Made by a program: the position numbers and the translations under genes. The notes under the pieces are model-generated. The model worked only from the letters and a program-made list of their open reading frames with translations. It had not been told where the DNA came from and ran no database searches. DNA of 64,000 nt from Verrucomicrobiota bacterium. Its GTDB lineage: Bacteria > Chlamydiota > Chlamydiia > Chlamydiales > Rhabdochlamydiaceae. The DNA lies in the NCBI GenBank assembly GCA_018240065.1, contig JAFEGH010000014.1, forward strand, positions 1 through 64,000. Reading direction: 5' to 3'. Shown here piece by piece: positions 1-9,073 of this stretch; positions within the stretch are counted from its first letter, which is position 1; the number at the start of each line of letters is the position of its first letter.

Positions 1-22
1 CAAAGCCGGATTCTATTTCTAA
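1..22 (+). CDS. 3' end of an upstream porin paralogue (partial)
   Basis: Only the last six codons and the stop are in the window: they read K-A-G-F-Y-F-stop. The complete outer-membrane protein ending at 1290 finishes with the same residues, and the DNA stays alike beyond the stop codon. A C-terminal phenylalanine preceded by alternating aromatic residues is the usual beta-barrel assembly signal. I infer that this is the preceding copy in a tandem array of porin genes. Nothing else about it can be seen. Confidence 0.75.
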
Positions 23-49
23 TCTCTCTGTTTAGAAAAAACCGCTCTT
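2..49 (+). repeat. Direct repeat shared with 1270-1317 (gene end plus terminator arm)
   Basis: Positions 2-49 and 1270-1317 are 48-base copies that differ at two places. Each covers the last codons of a porin gene, its stop codon and the 5' arm of the terminator hairpin. Similarity running past the stop codon suggests recent tandem duplication, or gene conversion between neighbouring copies. Confidence 0.85.
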
Positions 50-76
50 CACCGAAGAGCGGTTTGTTTATTTTCC
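39..76 (+). terminator. Intrinsic terminator of the upstream porin copy
   Basis: A perfect 12-bp stem (39-50 with 54-65) closes a three-base loop and is followed by a T-rich tract. It lies 16 bases after the stop codon of the partial upstream gene. Confidence 0.85.
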
Positions 77-192
77 TATAAGTTCATTTCTTCACCACTT
101 CCCCTCTCTCTCAAAAGAAAAAAAAAATTTGAAAAAATTGAACTATCCTATTACAGTCCAGCCTACAACCCCTCTAAAACCGGAGAATGGTA

Positions 193-1290
193 ATGAAGAA
201 ATTTTCAATGACAATGCTTCCTTTGCTCTGCTCTGTGGCTGCGCCTCTTTGCGCAGACGCCCAGGGATCTCAAACAATGGATAAACCAGCACCTCAACAG
301 CAGCCGATGAACCAGATCACTCCATCCGGCGAGCCTGCAGTGACCCGCTGGGCCGATCCCTACATCACAGCTGACTTCATCTGGTGGAAAGCCAAGGAAG
401 AGGGCCTTGATTATGCTTTTAATGGTGTAGCCTTTGAAGGATCAGTCTTTAGCTCCGCGAATAGAATCAACGCTGAGAAAGGTTCTGTACACCACCCTCA
501 TTCGGAATATGAGCCTGGCTTTAAAGTCGGGGCCGGCTTGAAATTCAGGCATGATGGTTGGGATCTATACGCGCAGTATACCTGGCTTCATTCAGATGGA
601 GAAAAGTCTGAAGCACATTCTGATAGAGACGGTGATTCTAACGTTCAGAACTATTTTCCTATCCCAAGAAGTGGTGGAGTGATTAATTCTCTTTTCGTAG
701 AAGCCGAAGCAGAGTGGTCAATGCATTTTAACGTGCTAGACCTTGAGCTAGGCAGAAACTTCTGGATCAGCAAATGGCTCACCTTAAGACCCTTTGTCGG
801 TATGAAGTTCAGCTGGATCGATCAGGATTTCGATGTCGAATTTGAGCAGTCATTCCCTTTATCTACTAATGTCCCTTCTCGAAGTTACAAAATTGACATG
901 GATTCGGATCAGTCGGCAGTCGGTCTGCGAGCAGGTCTTGATTCTGCATGGTATCTGTGGAAAAAATGGTGCATCTACGGAGATCTTGCGATCAGCGGAA
1001 TCTGGAATGACTTTGATTCCTCGCGCAAAGACAGGGTTACCTTTAGTAATATTACCTCCACCTCTGCGCATTTCGACAAAGACTCACGCACTGTTACAGC
1101 TGTGCTCGAGTGGGCCCTCGGACTGCGTTTTGAGACAGCTTTCCACAACGATGACTTCATGTTTATGATGCAGGCTGGTTGGGAACAACAAGTCTGGTTC
1201 AACCAGAACCAGTTCTTAATTCCGCCCAACGAAGGATCTTCTAACCTTAGCTTGGAAGGTCTGACTCTTAAAGCCGGATTCTATTTCTAA
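193..1290 (+). CDS. Outer-membrane porin, Legionella-OMP / chlamydial MOMP-like family
   Basis: Predicted outer-membrane beta-barrel of 365 residues. A Sec signal peptide (KKF, hydrophobic stretch, cleavage near Ala-Asp-Ala/Gln) is followed by a proline- and glutamine-rich linker. Then comes the typical family opening, RWADPYITADFIWWKAKEEG. Alternating hydrophobic and aromatic strands continue to a terminal Phe. This resembles the pore-forming Lpg1974-type family that is expanded in several environmental chlamydiae, where members act as major surface porins. The ATG at 193 is preferred over that at 187: a GGAG at 182-185 lies seven bases before 193 but only one before 187. The gene has its own terminator and a tandem paralogue immediately upstream. 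Family assignment is good; pore specificity is unknown. Confidence 0.82.
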   Translation: MKKFSMTMLPLLCSVAAPLCADAQGSQTMDKPAPQQQPMNQITPSGEPAVTRWADPYITADFIWWKAKEEGLDYAFNGVAFEGSVFSSANRINAEKGSVHHPHSEYEPGFKVGAGLKFRHDGWDLYAQYTWLHSDGEKSEAHSDRDGDSNVQNYFPIPRSGGVINSLFVEAEAEWSMHFNVLDLELGRNFWISKWLTLRPFVGMKFSWIDQDFDVEFEQSFPLSTNVPSRSYKIDMDSDQSAVGLRAGLDSAWYLWKKWCIYGDLAISGIWNDFDSSRKDRVTFSNITSTSAHFDKDSRTVTAVLEWALGLRFETAFHNDDFMFMMQAGWEQQVWFNQNQFLIPPNEGSSNLSLEGLTLKAGFYF

Positions 1291-1303
1291 ACTCTCTCTT
1301 TAG

Positions 1304-1341
1304 AAAAAACCGCTCTTGCTTCCTGCAGAGCGGTTTTTTTT
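1304..1341 (+). terminator. Intrinsic terminator of the porin gene
   Basis: A stem formed by 1304-1316 and 1327-1339 encloses a ten-base loop and runs into a T tract. Its 5' arm repeats that of the terminator at 39-76, but the loop differs. Confidence 0.85.
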
Positions 1342-1417
1342 GCGTCTGCAAAAGTTTCCAAAAAATCATTTACTAAATTCTTGTCAGCCTTAGAATGAGT
1401 AGAAACGGAGAACTCCT

Positions 1418-1888
1418 ATGCAACGCTCATTTTTTTTAGCTGCGTTAACCGCTCTCGTCCTTCCTCTTGCGGGATTGATGGCAGATCAGATCATCCTCGA
1501 TAGCGTGATGTCGCGGGAGGAGCAGAAAAAGACAGGCGTCGACAAAATGACGATGCAGCAGAAAATCGAGCTTGAGGCTTGGCTGAATAAAACCTTTATC
1601 CTGAAAACGACCGACACGAGCTCTCAGACCCAGCTCTCGATGTCCATCAATATCGACAACGGCCAGAAACTTCAGCTATCGGACAACACCATATGGGAAA
1701 TTGCCCCCGGCGATGTGCCGACAGCCGCCGTTTGGATCACTCCGTTTCCCGTTAAAATCACGCCAAGCAACGATCCTGACTACCCCTCTCTGCTCGTGAA
1801 CACCACCTCAGGCGTAAGCGTCAAGGCAAGAAAGATCTCCCCTTCTTCCCCTGCTGCTCAGCCAGGACAGAGCGCGCCGGCTCAATAA
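1418..1888 (+). CDS. Small exported protein of unknown function
   Basis: 156 residues with a clear N-terminal signal peptide (MQRSFFLAALTALVLPLAGL, cleavage near Met-Ala-Asp) and no lipobox. The mature part is hydrophilic. A central region contains WEIAPGDVPTAAVWITPFPV, and the tail is rich in Pro, Ser, Ala and Gln. No catalytic motif was recognised. GGAG at 1407-1410 sits seven bases before the ATG. The gene converges on the 5'-nucleotidase gene and their coding ends overlap by seven bases. It is probably periplasmic or surface-associated; I do not recognise the family. Confidence 0.75.
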   Translation: MQRSFFLAALTALVLPLAGLMADQIILDSVMSREEQKKTGVDKMTMQQKIELEAWLNKTFILKTTDTSSQTQLSMSINIDNGQKLQLSDNTIWEIAPGDVPTAAVWITPFPVKITPSNDPDYPSLLVNTTSGVSVKARKISPSSPAAQPGQSAPAQ

Positions 1889-3459
1889 GAGCCCACCCCG
1901 CCGCCGCTGACATTGACGAATTTATCGTCGAGAGTGCAGGAGCATTCATAGCAAATGATCCTCTCCTCAAATCTGTAGGCGATCTCGCCCAGTTTTTTGA
2001 CATATTCGATCACGCACTGAACCGTTTCCTGGTGTTGTAGATCGTCGAGGAGGACTCTTCCCTTCCGGAACGAGTTGTATCCATCTCCTCCGTTATACAT
2101 ATAGTCGACGGTGGCGACTTTATAAAATTTAAGGGGATCGAGAGGTTTGCCATTGATCTTGACGTCGCACACTCTTTTGCCGGGCTTATGGCCTAAATCG
2201 AAAGCATATTGGATCCCGGAGACCTGTGGAAACCTCCCCGCTTTGCCTTCGACTTGAGAGACGCCGTTCTCCAGCGCCTCAAGGATCTCCTTGCCGGTAA
2301 TTTCGACGACCATATTGAGGTTGCTGAAGGGAAGCTCGCTGAGGAGGTCCTTTAGAGTGATGACTGTCCCGGGCTCATAGATCTTGTCCCCCCGGATGAG
2401 TCCTCCGCCGATAATGGCTGCGTCGGCTTCACAAGTAAAGCGAATGGCGTCGGCGACAAGGTTTCCCATCGACGTCTCCTTGGTCCTGATAGCTGGATTG
2501 GTGCTGTCCAGCCGCTCCTTGACAACCGCGATCGGCTCAAGAGCAAAGGCATCGAACCGCTCTTCAAGAGTTGCGATTTTTTCAGCGATCACCGGATCTT
2601 GGGGGACAAGACAGTTGCAGATCACTTCCCAGGTTGGATAGACCATGACTTTTGACGTCTGCTCGTTCTTGTCGATCGTGAGATCGATGCGGGTCAGGAA
2701 GTAGGCGTTCTGGCCCGATTTATGGACAAAAGTGCGCCCATTATACCACGAGATCGGCTCATGGTCGTGACCGCCTAGGATGAGGTCGATCTCAGGCACC
2801 TCCTGGGCCAGCTTACGGTCATCGTCGATGAACAAGTGGGTCAAGGCGACGATCACATCCGCTCCGGCATTTTTTAGCTGTCTGACCATTTGTCTTGCCG
2901 TGTAGGAAACGGGAGTAAAATTCACCTTCTTTTCCGTCGAGGAGAGAAGAGGTGTTTCCACGGTGATCAATCCGAAAAAACCGATCTTTACCCCCTCGAC
3001 ATCGACAATATAGGTCTGCTGGTCGCCGGTGAAAGGCTTGTTGTCGAGGTTAAAGGCATTGGCAGTCAGATAACGGAATTTGGACTCGCCCATCCTCTGA
3101 TTGAGAACATCGATTCCGAAATCGAATTCATGGTTGCCGAGAACGACCAGGTCGACCTTGAGGTCGTTCATCAAATCGACCCGATGGGCCCCCTTATCAT
3201 AGCTGGAAAGAATGGAAGGAAAAAGGAAATCGCCGTTTACCGTCGTGATGCTGTATCTGGAATTGGCTCTCTGCTGCTTGAGCAGCGTGGAGAGTCCGGC
3301 AAACCCCCCTCTGCCGTCGCTGCTCCTTTCCACAGTGTAAAAGTCGTTGAATGTCAAAATCGTAAACTGGACGGTCTTTGCTTCTACGGAGGAAATGCAA
3401 AGGCAGCATTGGAGAATAAAAACAAGCAGCAGAGAGACTGGTCTGAAGTAGCGTTTCAT
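1882..3459 (-). CDS. Exported 5'-nucleotidase / cyclic-nucleotide phosphodiesterase family protein (UshA-like)
   Basis: 525 residues with a signal peptide ending near Val-Glu-Ala. The calcineurin-like metallophosphatase core shows the expected motifs: LTFNDFYTVE (metal site 1, where the usual His is Tyr, as in some fungal and plant relatives), VNGDFLFPS, GNHEFDFG, LTHLFIDDD and GGHDHE. The C-terminal nucleotidase domain carries NLVADAIR and NGGDGYNSF for base and substrate binding. The family hydrolyses extracellular 5'-nucleotides or 2',3'-cyclic nucleotides in the periplasm. That would fit a parasite that salvages host nucleosides, although the substrate is inferred. The gene is divergent from clpB, with 127 bases between the two start codons. 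Confidence 0.85.
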   Translation of the reverse strand: MKRYFRPVSLLLVFILQCCLCISSVEAKTVQFTILTFNDFYTVERSSDGRGGFAGLSTLLKQQRANSRYSITTVNGDFLFPSILSSYDKGAHRVDLMNDLKVDLVVLGNHEFDFGIDVLNQRMGESKFRYLTANAFNLDNKPFTGDQQTYIVDVEGVKIGFFGLITVETPLLSSTEKKVNFTPVSYTARQMVRQLKNAGADVIVALTHLFIDDDRKLAQEVPEIDLILGGHDHEPISWYNGRTFVHKSGQNAYFLTRIDLTIDKNEQTSKVMVYPTWEVICNCLVPQDPVIAEKIATLEERFDAFALEPIAVVKERLDSTNPAIRTKETSMGNLVADAIRFTCEADAAIIGGGLIRGDKIYEPGTVITLKDLLSELPFSNLNMVVEITGKEILEALENGVSQVEGKAGRFPQVSGIQYAFDLGHKPGKRVCDVKINGKPLDPLKFYKVATVDYMYNGGDGYNSFRKGRVLLDDLQHQETVQCVIEYVKKLGEIAYRFEERIICYECSCTLDDKFVNVSGGGVGSY

Positions 3460-3531
3460 ATGTCAATACCCGGTGTAAATAAGAATCCCATAAGTTAAGG
3501 GTGAAAAAATCTTTTGTCAACATCGAGACGC

Positions 3532-3561
3532 TTGACAACGAGAAAAAAAGAGGATTATTAT
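3532..3561 (+). promoter_or_regulatory. Sigma-66/70-type promoter upstream of clpB
   Basis: A perfect TTGACA (3532-3537), an 18-base spacer and TATTAT (3556-3561). Transcription would begin near 3568, giving a very short leader of about 19 bases before the clpB ATG. Confidence 0.6.
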
Positions 3562-3564
3562 TGA

Positions 3565-3580
3565 CCCTCCCACTGGAGGG
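3565..3580 (+). promoter_or_regulatory. Hairpin containing the clpB Shine-Dalgarno
   Basis: CCCTCC (3565-3570), a CACT loop and GGAGGG (3575-3580) form a perfect six-base-pair hairpin. Its 3' arm is the clpB ribosome-binding site, seven bases before the ATG. If transcribed whole, it would hide the site until melted. The promoter read at 3532-3561 would start transcription inside the 5' arm, so the effect depends on the real start. Confidence 0.45.
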
Positions 3581-3586
3581 TTTTTT

Positions 3587-6196
3587 ATGGCGCCACAATT
3601 TACTGAATCCGCACGCGAAGCGCTGGAAAAAGCATTCAGTTTCGCGCAGCAGCAAAACCACACCGAGGTGACTGAAAATCACCTTCTTCACGCTTTCTTC
3701 GAAGACCCGCAAGGATACTTCTGCACCCTTTGCGCCTCTTTGAACCTGGACCCTAGAACATTGCGGCCGCAACTCGAGGCCGCCTTAAAGCGGGTCCCCA
3801 CTTTCAGCGGGGGCTCTCAGCCGCCAACGTTCTCAATCCAACTTCAAAATGAGATCGCCGAAGCGCAAACACTCGCTAAAAAATGGAATGACACCTACAT
3901 CAGCAGCGACCACTTTTTCTATGTCTTCTGGCAATCGGCAAAAGATCCCTTCGCCGTCTGGAAAAAAAGCGGCAATCTCAGCCTGAAAGAAGTGGAAGCG
4001 CGCATCAAACAAATCAGAGGAACGACTCATATGGACTCCCCAACTTCAGAAGCCAGCCTGCAGGCACTGGACAAATACTGCAAAAACCTCACAGCCCTTG
4101 CCAAGGAAGGCAAGCTGGATCCCGTCATCGGAAGAGATGAAGAGATTCGGCGCACAATGCAAGTTCTCTCCCGCAGGACAAAAAACAACCCTCTCCTCAT
4201 CGGCGAGCCCGGCGTCGGCAAGACGGCGATCGCCGAAGGACTCGCCCTGCGCATCGTCCAAGGGGATGTACCAGATTCCCTCAAAGGCAAACAGCTGCTC
4301 GTTCTGGACATGGGAACCCTGATCGCCGGAACCAAATACCGCGGGGAATTCGAAGAGCGCCTGAAAGGAATTTTAAAAGAGGTTGAAGAGGGCGAGGGAA
4401 AGATCCTCCTCTTTATCGATGAAGTGCATACTTTGGTTGGAGCGGGTGCCACAGAGGGCGCCATGGACGCCGCGAACCTGCTTAAACCCGCTCTTGCCAG
4501 AGGGACCCTGCACTGCATCGGGGCCACCACGCTGAATGAATATAAGAAGTACATTGAAAAAGATCCCGCCCTCGAACGGAGGTTCCAATCGGTGCTTGTC
4601 CAGGAACCCTCGCCGGAAGACGCCGTCGCAATTCTGCGTGGCTTGCGCGAGAGGTACGAGATCTTCCATGGCGTGCACATCACGGAAAGCGCTCTTCATG
4701 CCGCTGTCTACCTCTCAGTGCGCTACATCACCGACCGCAGACTCCCCGATAAGGCGATCGATCTGATCGACGAAGCGGCCAGCATGATCCGCCTGCAGAT
4801 CGGCAGCCTGCCCCTTCCCATCGACATCAAGGAAAGGGAACTGTCCGGACTCATCGTCAAACAGGAAGGACTAAAGCGCGAAGATACGCCGAGCGGACGC
4901 GGTGAGGCGGAAAAGATGCAGGCTCAAATCGCCCGGATCAAAGAAGAGCTCTCTTTGCTCCGCGAAAAATGGAACCAGGAGAAAAAGCTGATCGAAGAGG
5001 TCAAACAGAAGAAGAACGCGCTGGAAACACTGCGTTTCCAGGAAGAAGAAGCGGAGCGCTCGTCCGACTACAACAAAGTGGCCGAATTGCGCTACAGCAC
5101 TCTTCCAAAGATGAAAAAAGACCTCGAAGATGCGCAGAATAAACTCATGAACCTTCCCAACCGCCTTCTTCAGGAAGAGGTCGATGAGCCGCTGATCGCT
5201 CAGATCGTCGCCAAATGGACCGGGATTCCTGTGAACAGAATGCTCGAGGGAGAAGCGCAGCGCCTTCTCAATCTGGAAAAAACGCTGAGCGAGCGCGTGG
5301 TAGGACAGCCATTTGCTATTGAGGCCGTCAGCGAAGCGATCCGCAGATCTAGGGCCGGACTCAACGATCCAGCCCGCCCAGTCGGCGTCTTTCTCTTCAT
5401 TGGTCCGACGGGAGTGGGAAAAACAGAGCTTGCCAAAGCCCTTGCTGACCAACTGTTCAATCAGGAAGAGGCGATCATCCGGATCGACATGTCGGAATAC
5501 ATGGAAAAACACAGCGTCGCCAAGTTGATCGGTTCCCCTCCTGGATATGTCGGTTACGAGGAAGGAGGCCAGCTCACTGAAGCGATCAGGCGCCGTCCCT
5601 ACTCCGTCGTTCTATTCGACGAGGTTGAAAAAGCCCATCACGACGTTTTCAACATCCTGCTCCAGATCTTCGACGATGGAAGGCTTACGGACAGTAAAGG
5701 GCGCACAGTAAACTGCAAGAACGCGCTTTTCATCATGACATCGAACTTGGGATCGGAGCAGCTGTTAGAGCAGCTCCGCTCCCGAGCCACAGGCTGGACA
5801 AAGGAAGCTGTTTACGGGATCGTCGAGCCTGTCTTAAGGGCCCATTTCAGACCCGAATTCCTCAACCGCCTCGATGACATCCTCCCCTTCCTGCCGCTTC
5901 AGGAAAAGGACATGGAGAAGATCGTGCTGATCCAGCTGGCCCATGTCTGCGACCGTCTGCTGGAGCGCGGCATCCAGCTCGATTGGGACAAATCTGTCCT
6001 CTCCCACCTTTCACAAAGAGGATACGATCCGTTCTATGGCGCGCGTCCCTTGAAACGACTGATCCAGCAGGAGGTCGTGAACCTTCTATCGACTGCGATC
6101 CTCAAAGGAGAAATCAAGAACGACAGCAAAGTCACCCTGACCTTGCACAAAGACAAAGAAGAAGACGTGATCTCCTTTAAGGTATCTGCGAAATAA
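3587..6196 (+). CDS. clpB: ATP-dependent disaggregase ClpB
   Basis: Hsp100 chaperone that, with DnaK, threads aggregated proteins through a hexameric ring in the cytoplasm. Its 869 residues match the usual family length. The N-terminal Clp repeat domain (about 1-145) is followed by AAA+ domain 1 with Walker A GEPGVGKT near 205 and Walker [11 protein letters not shown] near 275. The coiled-coil middle domain spans roughly 400-520. AAA+ domain 2 has Walker A GPTGVGKT near 606 and Walker [12 protein letters not shown]. The start is fixed by GGAGG at 3575-3579. It is a single gene with a strong TTGACA promoter, and its end overlaps the convergent MFS gene by 20 bases. No HrcA/CIRCE operator was seen. 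Confidence 0.97.
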   Translation: MAPQFTESAREALEKAFSFAQQQNHTEVTENHLLHAFFEDPQGYFCTLCASLNLDPRTLRPQLEAALKRVPTFSGGSQPPTFSIQLQNEIAEAQTLAKKWNDTYISSDHFFYVFWQSAKDPFAVWKKSGNLSLKEVEARIKQIRGTTHMDSPTSEASLQALDKYCKNLTALAKEGKLDPVIGRDEEIRRTMQVLSRRTKNNPLLIGEPGVGKTAIAEGLALRIVQGDVPDSLKGKQLLVLDMGTLIAGTKYRGEFEERLKGILKEVEEGEGKILLFIDEVHTLVGAGATEGAMDAANLLKPALARGTLHCIGATTLNEYKKYIEKDPALERRFQSVLVQEPSPEDAVAILRGLRERYEIFHGVHITESALHAAVYLSVRYITDRRLPDKAIDLIDEAASMIRLQIGSLPLPIDIKERELSGLIVKQEGLKREDTPSGRGEAEKMQAQIARIKEELSLLREKWNQEKKLIEEVKQKKNALETLRFQEEEAERSSDYNKVAELRYSTLPKMKKDLEDAQNKLMNLPNRLLQEEVDEPLIAQIVAKWTGIPVNRMLEGEAQRLLNLEKTLSERVVGQPFAIEAVSEAIRRSRAGLNDPARPVGVFLFIGPTGVGKTELAKALADQLFNQEEAIIRIDMSEYMEKHSVAKLIGSPPGYVGYEEGGQLTEAIRRRPYSVVLFDEVEKAHHDVFNILLQIFDDGRLTDSKGRTVNCKNALFIMTSNLGSEQLLEQLRSRATGWTKEAVYGIVEPVLRAHFRPEFLNRLDDILPFLPLQEKDMEKIVLIQLAHVCDRLLERGIQLDWDKSVLSHLSQRGYDPFYGARPLKRLIQQEVVNLLSTAILKGEIKNDSKVTLTLHKDKEEDVISFKVSAK

Positions 6197-7403
6197 AAAT
6201 GCGTGAACGGCGGAAGAGATACCTTGCGCCGTAGAGGCACAGGAACATGCCTAGGATCAGAACGGGGGTCGGGCCTAAAAGGTCGCAAAGAAGCCCCCCG
6301 ATGAGAGGCATCACAGCTCCTCTTAAACCTAGCATCAGGATATTGACGCGGGTGTAGGGGGAGCTGTCTTGATCAGAAGAAAAATATGTTCCGGAAAGGT
6401 TCCAGATCAAATGGCTTCCGGCCTGGGCCACGCCATAAATGAAGAAAGCCAGATAGAGGAACCACAGATCGATCTGGGCCATCAGCAGCGCAATCGGGAA
6501 TAGTCCAAATCCCACCAGGACCCAGAGGGTCAGCTTTAACAGCGGAACAAGCGAGAGCCCTTTTTTCCATAGCAAAGAAGAACCCGCCACGCCGATCGCC
6601 ATAAAGATGAATCGCGCAGTCGTGATGTTGGTGTACGTTAAGGAGAGCGTATCGGCATAATAGCTGGACAGAGCCGGCGCCATCAGCATCAACGCTGATC
6701 CGCCAAACATGAACGCACCTTGAAAATGGGCGAAATCCGTCCTTTCGCGCATCAGGCGGAAACTCTCCTTCCAGGGGTGGGCTAGAGATGCGGGAACTTC
6801 TCCTCTCTGCTGTTTTTTGGGCAGCTCGGGCACTTTCAGGCGGATGAAGAAAAAAATGCTGCTCAATCCTATGAGAGAAGCGAAGAAAAAAAGCATTTTC
6901 CAATCGAAAGCATGGGAATCCAGGAGGCCGCCGAGCAACAGGCCCAGGATTCCGCTTTCGACGAAACTTAAGATGAAAAACAGGGAAAAGGCATGCTCCC
7001 GCGGCGCTTTGGGGATATTGCGCTTGAGGACCTCGATGAGCGAGGGGATCGCCGCCTTGCTGAAAAGCTGGTACATCGCCGAGGCCAGCAGCAAAAACCC
7101 AAAATTATCGACCCAGGGGAAAAACAAAAAAGGCAGATAGGCCAAAAGAGAGGCGCTGATCAGGTTGGCGATCAACCTTCCTTTCCCCTCTTTTAAATAA
7201 GCGCTCCAATAAAAAGAAAAGACCGACAGGACAGGGCGCAGAGTGATGAACAGCGAGACCTGGAACATCGACGAGCCAAAATCCTTGCGCAGGATAAATG
7301 GGATGAGGGTATACAGGGAGATCAGCGGCTCGGCGGCCAGATTCATCCATAGAAGGGCAAAGCGGGTATTGCGGCTATCCTGAGGATTGAAGGACGGGGC
7401 CAT
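6177..7403 (-). CDS. Major facilitator superfamily transporter
   Basis: 408 residues forming about twelve hydrophobic segments in two halves, with the basic cytoplasmic loop between the halves rich in Lys, Arg and Gln. This is the usual layout of an MFS inner-membrane carrier. No motif identifies the substrate. The ATG at 7403 is chosen because GGAG lies just upstream; a longer reading from a TTG at 7424 would start inside the palindromic element at 7416-7578. The stop region overlaps clpB on the other strand. The family call is safe; the substrate is unknown. Confidence 0.8.
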   Translation of the reverse strand: MAPSFNPQDSRNTRFALLWMNLAAEPLISLYTLIPFILRKDFGSSMFQVSLFITLRPVLSVFSFYWSAYLKEGKGRLIANLISASLLAYLPFLFFPWVDNFGFLLLASAMYQLFSKAAIPSLIEVLKRNIPKAPREHAFSLFFILSFVESGILGLLLGGLLDSHAFDWKMLFFFASLIGLSSIFFFIRLKVPELPKKQQRGEVPASLAHPWKESFRLMRERTDFAHFQGAFMFGGSALMLMAPALSSYYADTLSLTYTNITTARFIFMAIGVAGSSLLWKKGLSLVPLLKLTLWVLVGFGLFPIALLMAQIDLWFLYLAFFIYGVAQAGSHLIWNLSGTYFSSDQDSSPYTRVNILMLGLRGAVMPLIGGLLCDLLGPTPVLILGMFLCLYGARYLFRRSRIFISQIP

Positions 7404-7415
7404 TCTTCTCCAATT

Positions 7416-7578
7416 TATACCCAAACAGTTTCAAAACTCTGTTTTCGGCTGCGCCAAACTGGCGCGATTCAATGATCGAAAGTGATCCAATATTAGCAAG
7501 ATGGGATCACTTTCGATCATTGAATCCCACCAGCTTTCGCGTTGCCCAAACCCCAAGTTTTGAAGCAGTTTGGGTATA
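7416..7578. mobile_element. Palindromic MITE-like element with nested inverted repeats
   Basis: A 163-base element without coding capacity. Outer ends at 7416-7441 and 7554-7578 are imperfect inverted repeats of about 25 bases that begin with TATACCCAAAC. Inside, 7466-7488 and 7504-7526 are a perfect 23-bp inverted repeat around a 15-base loop. A smaller GCGCC/GGCGC hairpin lies at 7451-7465. Related end sequences occur at 42533-42550 and 47976-48019. A non-autonomous transposable element or REP-like repeat is the likeliest explanation. No transposase is nearby. Confidence 0.6.
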
Positions 7579-7695
7579 AGCCCGTCCAGCTTACCATATA
7601 AATTTCGTTTCTCGCCAATTCCTTATCAACGAAATGAGTAGAAAAAATTTGAATTGAAATTGAGTCGCTCTTTAAGTAATAATCTTCCATAACTT

Positions 7696-8601
7696 ATGAA
7701 AATAAAAAAAAGATTAACACTCCTCGTCAAAGTTCTCGCTGCCGCAGCAGTTTTTGCCGGACTTCAGCAGTTTTGCGAAAGCCAGACTAAGGGGTTCCGC
7801 CCCTATCTGATCGTTTCCAACCTGCCCAATGACCCGCGCTGGGATGTACCTCCCCTTGCTGAGGAAGAAAAAAAGAGGATCGATGCGCTGCTCGACCAGC
7901 CTTTCACCTTTTTAGGGTCGGGCGGCTGGTGCATCGCCTTTTTAGGAGAGGACAAGAAAACAGTCCTCAAATTTTACAGGCACTCCCATCTGCGGCCCTC
8001 GACAATCCTCCGGGAATTTTCCTTTGAAAAGCTTCTGATGAAATGCGCTCCCTGGCCGCAAGGCGCCCCTTATTTTCAGGAGTTCAATTTCAAGAGCTGC
8101 GCTTTGCTTTACAAAGAAGCTAAAGAGCGCACGGGACTGCTTTATGTCCACTTGAACAAAACGGAAGGGATGCACAAACCAGTCACCCTGATCGACAACA
8201 TCGGGGTCCGGCACACGATAGATCTCGACAAGACCGAGTTCCTCGTGCAGAAAAAAGCTGAGCTACTCATGCCCCACATCCATCGTCTGGCCAAAGAGAA
8301 GAAAATAGAAGAAGCCAAGCGCTGCCTCGACGATATGATCGAATGTCTGCTTGCGATCTATAAAAAAGGAGCGCGGGATTATGACCATTCCCTGCGCAAT
8401 AACTTCGGCTACACTGAAGATGGCGCTGTCACTTTGGACTTGAGTTCATTTGGACCTGACGAATCGCTGATGAAGCCGGGAGAGTACAGGAAAGAGATCG
8501 TCGTGAAAACCAGAAGGCTCAGCCGCTATCTGGACAAGAACCACCACGATCTTTACATCTATTTCGAAGGACGTTTGAGCGAACTTATGGAGAAGGGGTG
8601 A
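7696..8601 (+). CDS. Membrane-anchored kinase-like protein (paralogue of 9822-10724)
   Basis: 301 residues. A hydrophobic segment at about 7-25 would anchor or export the protein. After a conserved Leu-Pro-x-x-Pro-x-Trp-Asp-x-Pro-Pro linker, the chain shows FTFLGSGGWCIAFLGEDK followed by VLKFYR. That is like a kinase glycine-rich loop and beta-3 lysine. Later comes YDHSLRNNFGY and then VTLDLSSFG, placed like a catalytic loop and a DFG-type metal motif, although the spacing is not canonical. A second copy lies 1.2 kb downstream at roughly one-third identity. Kinase activity is inference; these may be pseudokinases or sugar/choline-kinase relatives. Confidence 0.6.
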   Translation: MKIKKRLTLLVKVLAAAAVFAGLQQFCESQTKGFRPYLIVSNLPNDPRWDVPPLAEEEKKRIDALLDQPFTFLGSGGWCIAFLGEDKKTVLKFYRHSHLRPSTILREFSFEKLLMKCAPWPQGAPYFQEFNFKSCALLYKEAKERTGLLYVHLNKTEGMHKPVTLIDNIGVRHTIDLDKTEFLVQKKAELLMPHIHRLAKEKKIEEAKRCLDDMIECLLAIYKKGARDYDHSLRNNFGYTEDGAVTLDLSSFGPDESLMKPGEYRKEIVVKTRRLSRYLDKNHHDLYIYFEGRLSELMEKG

Positions 8602-8645
8602 GAGGATCCTCCCACCCCTGTATGACACATCATCTCTAATCAACT

Positions 8646-9062
8646 TCAAAACTTGCTGGAATTATATGAGACTTTTTCGACTTGGGACTGAGCGTCGAAT
8701 TTGATGACCACAGTCAGGGTCTTCTGTGAAGATCCTCTGGCGCCGGCATTCTTTTGATAGCCTCCCAAAAGCAGCCACACGCCTCCGCCATCGTTAGAAT
8801 AGGAGACCTCGCTTGCGATCTTGTCGTAGATCCAGGTCTCAAGCCCTTGCTGGTCTTTCGTCACGATATTTGGAGAGCCTAATGCCGCAGCGACGTCGCC
8901 TTGGGCCATCCCCTCGCGGATCTCTTTCTGGACAATCCCCAGCGTCATCTCCCGCTCATTTGCAGTATGCAGCTGGTTTGCGTGGGTGGAAGCGCGGGAA
9001 CATCCTGTCGTCAGCGCAGCCGCTGTGCAGGTAATGCAGATAACAGCAATTCCTTTAAACAT
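8646..9062 (-). CDS. Lipoprotein with SmpA/OmlA (BamE-like) fold
   Basis: 138 residues. The signal sequence ends in a lipobox, LTTGC, so the mature protein should be N-terminally lipidated. The mature part contains IREGMAQGDVAAALGSPN followed by a Trp-Ile-Tyr segment, the pattern seen in SmpA/OmlA-fold lipoproteins such as BamE. It lies 11 bases after the other lipoprotein gene and is presumably cotranscribed with it. It may help envelope assembly, but many unrelated lipoproteins use this fold, so no role is claimed. Confidence 0.7.
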   Translation of the reverse strand: MFKGIAVICITCTAAALTTGCSRASTHANQLHTANEREMTLGIVQKEIREGMAQGDVAAALGSPNIVTKDQQGLETWIYDKIASEVSYSNDGGGVWLLLGGYQKNAGARGSSQKTLTVVIKFDAQSQVEKVSYNSSKF

Positions 9063-9073
9063 TGTTTTTCCTC

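Noticed and set aside
4027..4683. 218-codon minus-strand open frame inside clpB
   Set aside because: A shadow frame of a certain gene; its sequence is Ser/Arg-rich with no family resemblance.
8637..8655. CTTCAAAACTTG match to the repeat family at 7554-7578
   Set aside because: It lies in the last codons of a lipoprotein gene, is only 12 bases long, and may be chance.
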